From positions 11,040 through 75,039 of the forward strand of contig CAZLWA010000052.1 of NCBI GenBank assembly GCA_964563165.1: a DNA stretch of 64,000 nt, given 5' to 3'. Positions within the stretch are counted from its first letter, which is position 1. The number at the start of each line of letters is the position of its first letter. The notes beneath the pieces are model-generated. The model searched no databases, was not told the origin of the DNA, and saw only the letters and a list, made by a program, of their open reading frames with translations. This document shows, piece after piece, positions 1-9,000 of the stretch. The stretch comes from CAZLWA01 sp964563165. Lineage in GTDB: Bacteria > CLD3 > SB21. The position numbers were made by a program, and so were the translations under genes.

Positions 1-3000
1 TTTCTACGATTCGAACCCCTGCGCCGTCCGCAGCGGAATGCCCTGAGATAACGTTTTGATTCACGATGATGCCGCCGTAGACATTAATGTACACACCGGT
101 TCCCTGGGCAATACCGTAGGCAGCTGATCCCAAAGCATCGGTTCCGATCATATTCAACCGAATAACCCACAACGCTCCCGCATTAATTCCCGCCAGGCCA
201 TTTCCTGCAATGTGGCTATTGATGACCGTATCGCGAACCGCATCGCCTTGTATACCGACTAAAGTGAAATCAATAAAATCTACATTATCGATCTTACTGT
301 CATTTCCGCCTGCGCCTGCATTGTCAATAAAAATACCGCGCTGAGCAATGCCGCGTCCGAAAATATTAAAATTACGTAATTGACTGAACGGTGCGCGTAA
401 ACTGAACATTGCAAAACCGGTGTATCCGGGTATTGCACTGATCGTAACATTCGTTGCCTGACCGTCGATGTCTAAGGTATCGGTAATGTTTGGCAAAGGA
501 CGCGTCACAAGTATCGTGTCATTCACAGGTAAACTGAAAGTAATAAGATTTCTACCTGTCAACGAATTCGCAAATCCTATCGCGCGGCGCAGAGTACCGA
601 TCGTGCTATCGTCCAGCGTGTTGGTAACCACAAGAGGATCTATGGCTACGGCCGCAAAAGGCGCCGAGAAAGCCGATGTATTTTGAGAGCTATCCTGCAA
701 CGCGGTCAGGTTGACACCTGCGAATAGCGTCACTTTTTTGAACCAATTTCCTGACCCGTCCGCGGTGGCCGTATCAAGGAAAAACTGTCCTTCATCTGTC
801 GTATCCGCGTAAATCTGTATCAGTGCAAAAGGTGATGATTTGCCGTGTACGGTCGAGTCGGGATCAATGGAAGTGATAAATGGCACACCAACACTCTGCT
901 GAACGTTGGGCGTCTGCAAGTTAATGCCAAGACCGGTGTTATGATGGATCGAATTATGATGGATAATGTTGCTATCCGCACGCGCTCCAAACTCGTTGAT
1001 CGCAATACCGTCAAGCCCATTGAAGGCAATCGTATTATACCGGATCGTATCATTGGAAACGCTTGTATAATCATCCTCCGCCAATCGTACTCCGAATCCG
1101 GCGTTACCTAACTGGCTGATGCCGTCCGCTTGCACACCAATATAATTGCCCTCTATTTTGTTCCGATCGGCGATGCCGACAGCAGAGCCGTTCGTGATCA
1201 CAATACCCGACGAGGCATTACCGGAAATCACATTGCGGCCACCGGCCGTTGTATCGCCTATTACATTGAAGCTCGCGTCGGTCAGCAGGATGCCGTTGTC
1301 CGTATTTGGAATCGCCGCATTACCAAGCGCATTGGTACCAATATAATTGCCCAGAATCTTGTTGCTGTCGGACGAAAAGACGTAGATGCCGTACTGGCTG
1401 TTTCCCGAGATAATGTTCCGTCCATTCGGCCGGCCATTTCCGATAAAGTTTTCCTCCGGACCGGAATCTAAGAGGATTCCGCTTCCATTCGCGATCGCCG
1501 CGGTACCGGTCGCATCTACGCCGATATAGTTACCTACAATCTGGTTGCTGTCCGAATTATTTTGGAAGACAATGCCGTATTGCGCATTACCCGAAATAAC
1601 ATTACGGCCGGAAGCTATGGTATCGCCGATCGTATTGTACATCGCATTGCTCGCGATCTGGATGCCATAGGTATTCGCAACGCCTGCCGCAGTTCCGTCG
1701 AGATTGGTACCGATCGTATTGCCGCGCACCTTACTGAAACGCGTGCCATTGACGATCACGCCGGCAACAGCAAAGCCCTGCAGATTGGTATATTGTAAGA
1801 CGTTGTGATTTCCCGCGAGGGCAAATGACCAAAACGCCCCGCCGCCGTTTTGAAGAGTTATGCTGGGAATAAAGTCACCGTCGATGTCTCCGTCAATGAC
1901 GGTCGAGTCGCTGAAAAGATTGATGTGACTCAACAAGCTGATCGACTGCCCGGAAAGCGAAGGATCAAATAGAACCGTATCCGGACCTGAATTGGATTCT
2001 GCAAACGCAACAACGTTCCTAAGCGAACCCGGACCTGCATCGTTGGTATTGGTCACCAAAAGCGGGTTGATAACAACCGCCGCCAATGGCGCCGAGAAAG
2101 CCGATGTATTTTGCGCGCTATCCTGCAGCGCCGTCAAGTTCATTCCTGCAAACAGGGGCACTTTGACGAACCAATTGCCCAGCCCGTCCGCATTGGTTAC
2201 GCCGGCAAGCACTTGGCCCTGATTTGTCGTGTCGGCATAAACATGGACACGTGCGTTGGGCGAAGCCTTGCCGTGCACGGTCGAGTCCGGATCGATGGAT
2301 ACGATCGAAGGAGTTCCGACAAACCCTTGCGCAGTAGCTACCAGACTGATACCGCCGCTGGTGTTATGATGAATCGAATTACCAAAAACAATGTTGCTGT
2401 CGGCTTTCGGGCCATTGCCCTCGATCTCGACGCCGAAACTGCCGTTGTAGCTCAACGTATTGAAGATCACGGAATCATTGCTCGCATTGCCGCTGTTGGC
2501 ATAAATACGGATGCCCAAAATCCCGTTGCCCATCGGGGTCACGAAGTCCTTTGCAGTACCTATGATATTGTTGCTGATCAGATTGTCCCGCGCATCGCCG
2601 GTACTGGCGTTGACCCAAATACCGTAAAACGTATTGCCTGAAATCAAATTACCGGCATTGTTGGCTCCGATAATATTTCTGTTACTATTGACAATAACTA
2701 TACCGTATGCGTTTGCTACTGCGAAATTTCCGTTCTTATCGGAACCGATATAATTGCCAAGTATCGTATTCGAATCGGCGCCCACCGTGGAGATACCCGT
2801 TCCATTGGCCGAAATAATGTTCCGTCCCGCAGGTGTGCCGCTTCCAACCAGATTCCGGGTCGATCCCGAGTTTATCAAAATACCGCTATTGGTGTTGCCC
2901 AGACGCGTCGAACCATCGATGGACAAACCAACGAGATTATTCATGACGATATTGTCATGAGCTCCTGTCGTGAAGATAATCCCGTCATAAGTGTTGCCTA

Positions 3001-6000
3001 CAACAATATTGCCGGACCCGGCCGTAGAATCCCCGATCGTATTGGCGTAGGCGCCCGCATGAACATATATACCGTTGTTATTGGTAGCATTGGTCGTATC
3101 GTTACCCAGCAGATTCGTGCCGACGTAATTTCCAACCAACGTGTTATGATGCGCTGTGGCATTACCAACCTGGATAGCAATATTGAATTGCTGAAAATTA
3201 ATTTGCTTTACCGTATTATGTGCGCCTGATATGAATATACCCGAACCGATCCGATCGCCGCGCAGCGTTATGCTGGGAGCGTTGTCCGCATCAATATCTC
3301 CGTCAATGAATGTCGAGTCCGACGTAACTACCAAAGCCCCTGAAGTAATATTGATCGTTTGCCCGACGAGAGAAATATCAAACCGGACCGTATCCGGGCC
3401 GGCATTCGAATTTGCGAAGTTTATTGCATTCCTCAATGAGCCGGGGCCCGCATCATTCGTATTGATGACCATAAGCGGATCGCTCACAACGGCGGCGAAC
3501 GGAGCGGAGAACGCCGAAGTATTTCCTGCGCTGTCCTGCAACGCGGTCAGATTAAGGCCGGTTAAAAGATTTATTTTTTTCGCCCAATTTCCTGAACCGC
3601 TGGCGCGTGTCGAGTCTGTGTAGTACTGACCTTCGTCCGTTGAATCCAGGTAAACCTGCACCAGCGCAAACGGCGACGAGGTGCCGTGCACCGTGGAATC
3701 GGGATCGATCGTCGTGATCGTCGGAGGGACCACATTTGCCTGGGCTCCCGGATCGATCTGAATGGGCTGAGAGCTGCTGTTGTAAATACTGTTGCGCGCG
3801 AAAATATTGCTGTCACCGGCCTGGACATAGATGCCAACGCTATTGGAGTAACCAATAACATTTTCAATCAAGCTGTCCCGGCGAGCGCCGGAGTTCAGGT
3901 AAAACGCAATCGCTCCGCCCAGTGGGGCAGTCAGCGTCACATTCAAGCCGATCGTATTGTTGCGGGCCTTGTTGTCGGACCCGCCGCTGTATGAAATACC
4001 GTAGCCGGTGCTGGAAATTACATTCCGATCGCCGGCGTTCGGACCGCCGACGACGTTATTGGAACCACTTTGGTGGGATACTCCTACGATCGCCGTTGAA
4101 AGATCCGCTGTTCCGGATACGTCTGTTCCCACGTAATTACCCCGCACGGCATTGAAATCCCCTGAATTTGAGATTTCATAACTTGAATTGCCAGAGACAA
4201 TGTTCCGGCCGGCCGGCGTACCGTCGCCGATTTGATTGCCAAACGATCCGAATTGAATGACGACACCGCTGTTTGCATTGCCGATGGCAACGGTTCCAGT
4301 GTAATCGGTACCGATCAGATTCCCAAGAATCACCATATTAGAGGATGTCGGCGTGATATTGATCCCGTCATTGAGACTGGCGCTGATCACGTTGTACAAA
4401 ATCGTATCCTGATGAGAATTGTCGAGGAATATATTTTCCTGATTTGCCAGGGCCGACGCTCCGTCTGCGGTTAGTCCCAGGATATTGCGCGCGATCATGT
4501 TCGAATCGCCGCCATTTGTGAATACGCCCGACGTCGTATTTCCGGAGATGACGTTGGAACTGCCGACAGCGCCAAAGGAACTGCCGATAAGGTTGAACTT
4601 TGCGCCGTTCACGATCGAAACACCGTGATCCCCGTTCGGTATCGCATTAAATCCGGTGACGTCGGTTCCGATATAATTGCCCGAAACGGAATTGAATTGA
4701 GTACCGGCGTCCTGTATAATCAATCCGTCGCCCGTATTACCGGAGATGACATTTCGGCCGCCCGGCGTTCCATCGCCTACACGAACGCCTATCGTGGAAT
4801 TTCGGATAACAATACCAAACGGATTTGGGAGCGGTATTGTCCCAGTCGCATCAAGGCCAACGTAATTACCTAAAACCTCCGTTGAATCGGAACCCGCCTG
4901 TACGACTATACCATCAAAGTTATTTCCCGCAACAACATTTCGTCCGTCAGTGGTTCCATTACCAACCTTCGTATATTTGCCAACTGTAATAAAGATACCC
5001 GCTGAATTCGGTATTACGGTGGCACCGTCCGCGCCCACACCGACATAGTTTCCAAGTATGATAGTATTATCCCCGCTGTTGACCCCGATACCGGCAAAAG
5101 AATTTCCGGAAACGATATTCCGACCGCCAACCGTTCCATCTCCGATCCTATTGTAATTCCCGAAAAAACCGACCTGGATTCCGTTTTGTTGATTGCCCAG
5201 ACCAACATTACCGGTCGAATCCGTACCGATATAATTGCCGATGACGATGTTGGAATCGGTTCCACCATCAATTATATTGACACCCTGCTCGAAGTTGGCG
5301 CTGATAATATTTCGTCCGGCAAACGTCCCGTCACCGATGCGATTGTATTTCGCACCACCGCGAATAAGAACGCCATCGGTTTGATTTCCATTTGGAGTGA
5401 CACCATCCTCAGTTCCGATGAAATTACCCGCAACAATATTGGAATCCGTGCCAAGCCCTTCGATAACCACACCGCGACCCTCCGAGCTCCCTGCGCCACT
5501 ATTGTAAATGAAATTGCGTCCGGCGATCGACCCGTTGCCGATCCTATTGTGATGGGCGCCGTTCAAAATATGAACACCATTGCTGTTAAAATTCATTTTG
5601 CATCCGACGATGACATTGTATGCGCCACCGTTAATATCAATGCCGCTGGGGTTCGTACCAAAACCCACAACGTTAAGAAAGCGTATTTCGTTATAATCGG
5701 AGACAATTTCTACGCCGGTTGGTACCACATATGTGACGCCGTTGATCTCAATATCCGCTAGGCCGTCCTGGTCAATATCACCTTCGATGACCGTACCATT
5801 GTCGGTTAATGTCGGCAATGTACTTTGCAGGTCGATCGTAGCCCCAATCAGACCCAGGTCAAACCGGATTGAGTCCGGACCAATGTTGCTGTTGGCATAA
5901 TTGATGGCATCCCGCAATGATCCAAGCCCCGTATTATTGGTGTTATTAACTAATAGAGGATTTGTCACTGCCGCCGGAACGGGCGCCGAGAATTCTGACG

Positions 6001-9000
6001 TATTCTGATTTTCTTCCTGCATTGCGGTCAGATTCATACCCGGGAAAAGAGTTACTTTCTTCGACCAAATTCCGACGCCATTTGCTATGGTCGAATCGAG
6101 GAATATTCTTCCCTGCGTGTTCGAATCGGCAAAAATCTGAATCAAAGCATTGGGACTCGATGTACCTTCAACCGTCGAATCCGGAAAAACAAACGTAATT
6201 ACAGGCGCCAGGACACTTTCCTGAACCCCGTTAAAATAAGAGATGCCCGAAGAATTGTTGTATATCGAGTTTCCAAAAAGAATATTTTGCTTGAGATTAA
6301 TATCATGATCAAAGTCGATACCTTGGGCGTTGTTAAAAGCGATGACATTAAATAATATCGAATCCATCGTAACTGCCGACAACGGATCGTTATTCTCCGC
6401 ATAAATACCGACCTGGTTAGCCAAAGGAGAGAAACCGTCAGCCTGTGTGCCGATGAAATTGCCAATGATCTTATTTTGATTCGATGCAGAGAAAGGATTG
6501 TTGGCCCTAATAGCTATTCCGGTAAAAGTATTTCCCGAAATGACATTTCGCCCCTGCGGAGTTCCATCGCCGATCAAGTTGGAAGAAGCCTCCACTATGA
6601 ATATTCCGTCATTATTTGCGAAGGCCGCATTGCCTGTCAAATTTACGCCGATGTAATTACCGACAATTGTGTTGCCGTCAGCCCGATCCAACCCGATTCC
6701 GTAGCCGGTATTTCCGGAAATCACATTGCGCGCTGATGCAGTCGTGCCCCCGATCACATTACCGGAAGCACCGGTAATCTGGACACCGGATTGACCGTTG
6801 GCTAAACCTGCCGTGCCGGTCACATTTGTTCCGATAAAATTTCCTATAACCTGGGTGGTAAAGACTGCGTCGTTAATGCTGATTCCGATTCCGGTATTTC
6901 CGGAAATAATATTCCGCCCGCCTATAGTTGTATCACCGATGACGTTGCCTGTGGCTGTTCCGCCGTCGCCGGCACTCACGTCTATGCCGCTGCCTCCGTT
7001 AGGGATTGCAATGGTTCCTGTCGTATCGGTTCCGATCAAATTGCCGGCAATCCAATTGCTGTCAGCCGGAGTTCCAACGCTGGAAACGGTAACTCCGCCG
7101 AATGCATTTGCCGAAATAACATTTCCATCTCCTGGAACATTTCCGCCAATTTGATTATGCCTGGCGCCGCTCCCGAGGAATACACCGTTTTGATTAGGTA
7201 ATGCTTGTCCGTCTTTATTGAGTCCTATGAAATTTCCCCTGACAAAATTGTAACTGGCTTCTTCGATGTGAACTCCGGACGTATTATTATAATTACCGGA
7301 TATAATATTTCTCCCGGCGATAGTCCCATTACCGACCTCAGTAAACTGGGGACCAAATACGATGAAAACACCTTCGCCGTTGAAAACCGCGTTAAGACCC
7401 GAAGCGTCCGTTCCGATATAGTTGCCCCAGATCTTGTTCGAGTCTGTTCCGGCATCGCTGATGGAAATTCCAGAGTTTTGATTTCCTGAAATAAGATTTC
7501 TTCCAAAGCCCGTTCCATCGCCGATCAAATTGGCGTGTGCGCCTTGATTGATCAGAATTCCTATAGAACCATTCCTTCCTGTTCCCGTCAGATCGGTCCC
7601 GATATAATTTCCGATAATGGTATTATGATGCGCATTGTTTCCGGTAATCGTGATGCCGATTCCCTGAACCGGATTCTGAAACAGAAACTCGCTGAAAACC
7701 AGTCCCCTAATTATATTATACGGGGAATAAATAACAATACCGTCAACACCGAATGTTCCTATGAGCTGAACATCAGGGATTCCGTCGCCGTTGACGTCAC
7801 CGTCGATGACCGTAAATGAATCGACCAATCCGGGCAGAGTGCTGTCCACGTTAATCTGAAAACCGGAGGTAAACCGGATCGTATCGGGACCGATGTTCGC
7901 ATTCGCATAATTGATTGCCCCTCGAAGCGAGCCCAGGCTGCCATCATCGTCGGGATGACAGACAGACAGCGGATCCAGGACCGAAACGGAAAACGGTGAA
8001 GAAAATGTCGATGTGTTTCCGGAGCTGTCCTGCAAGGCCGTCACATTCCTGCAAACAGGCATGGAAACCTTCTTGGACCATATCCCTGAGCCGTCGGCCA
8101 TAGTGGTGTCCAGGAAATATTGTCCCTGGTCGGTCAGGTCGGCAAAGATCTGGATGAGGGCATTGGGGCTGGACGTTCCCTGAATGGTCGTGTCCGGAAG
8201 GATATTTGTGATCACCGGCGCGCCGATAAAACCTTGCGCCGCTACGAAACTTATACCACTGGTTGTGTTTTTAAAAATAGAGTTCCCATAAAAAATATTG
8301 CTGTCGGTAATGCTTACGCGAATTCCGCTTTGTCCGTTATCATGGATGCTGTTATTCAGGATAGAATCCTGCGACGCTTTGAAGCCGCCCTGCCCGGTAA
8401 TCTGCACACCACTGACAAGATTGCCAAGAATTTGATTATTAGTGACCTTATTTCTCCGGGCATCACCGTTAATAGCCGAGATCGAAATTCCATCCGTAGC
8501 ATTGTTGATTACCGTATTGCCCACGCCGGGCTGTCCGATCTGATTGTCAAAGGAATCCTCGATGTAGATACCGTAATTATTGTTTTGCAGGGTATTGCCC
8601 GCAACGACATTGCCGTTGGATCCCGATCTGATGTGAATACCCGTTGCGAAGGGACAATTGATTTGGTTGGCACTGGTGAAGCCGCCGCCGATCGTGTTAT
8701 TGCTTGAGTTCTGCAGGCGAATTCCGGCGTTCCCATTGTTCAGAATATCATTTCCTATAATGACATTGTTATCGGACGTGTTTATATCAATTCCATTAGC
8801 CGTATTATAAATGAGATTTTTTCCTGCAGCCGTACCGTCGCCAATGAAATTATGATAAGCGCCGTTATCGATTAGCACGCCGTAATCCAGGTTGCTTGCA
8901 TCTACGCCAATATAATTTCCAATGATCACGTTGTCATGCGCGGATGAGCCGGTGATCAACACGCCTCCTCCGGCCGTTTCAGAGCCGAAGCCGAGGAACC

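Noticed and set aside
468..8707. Many plus-strand open frames of 60-195 codons
   Set aside because: They are the reverse reading of the giant minus-strand gene. Their repeated motifs mirror beta-helix repeats, and they have no ribosome sites.
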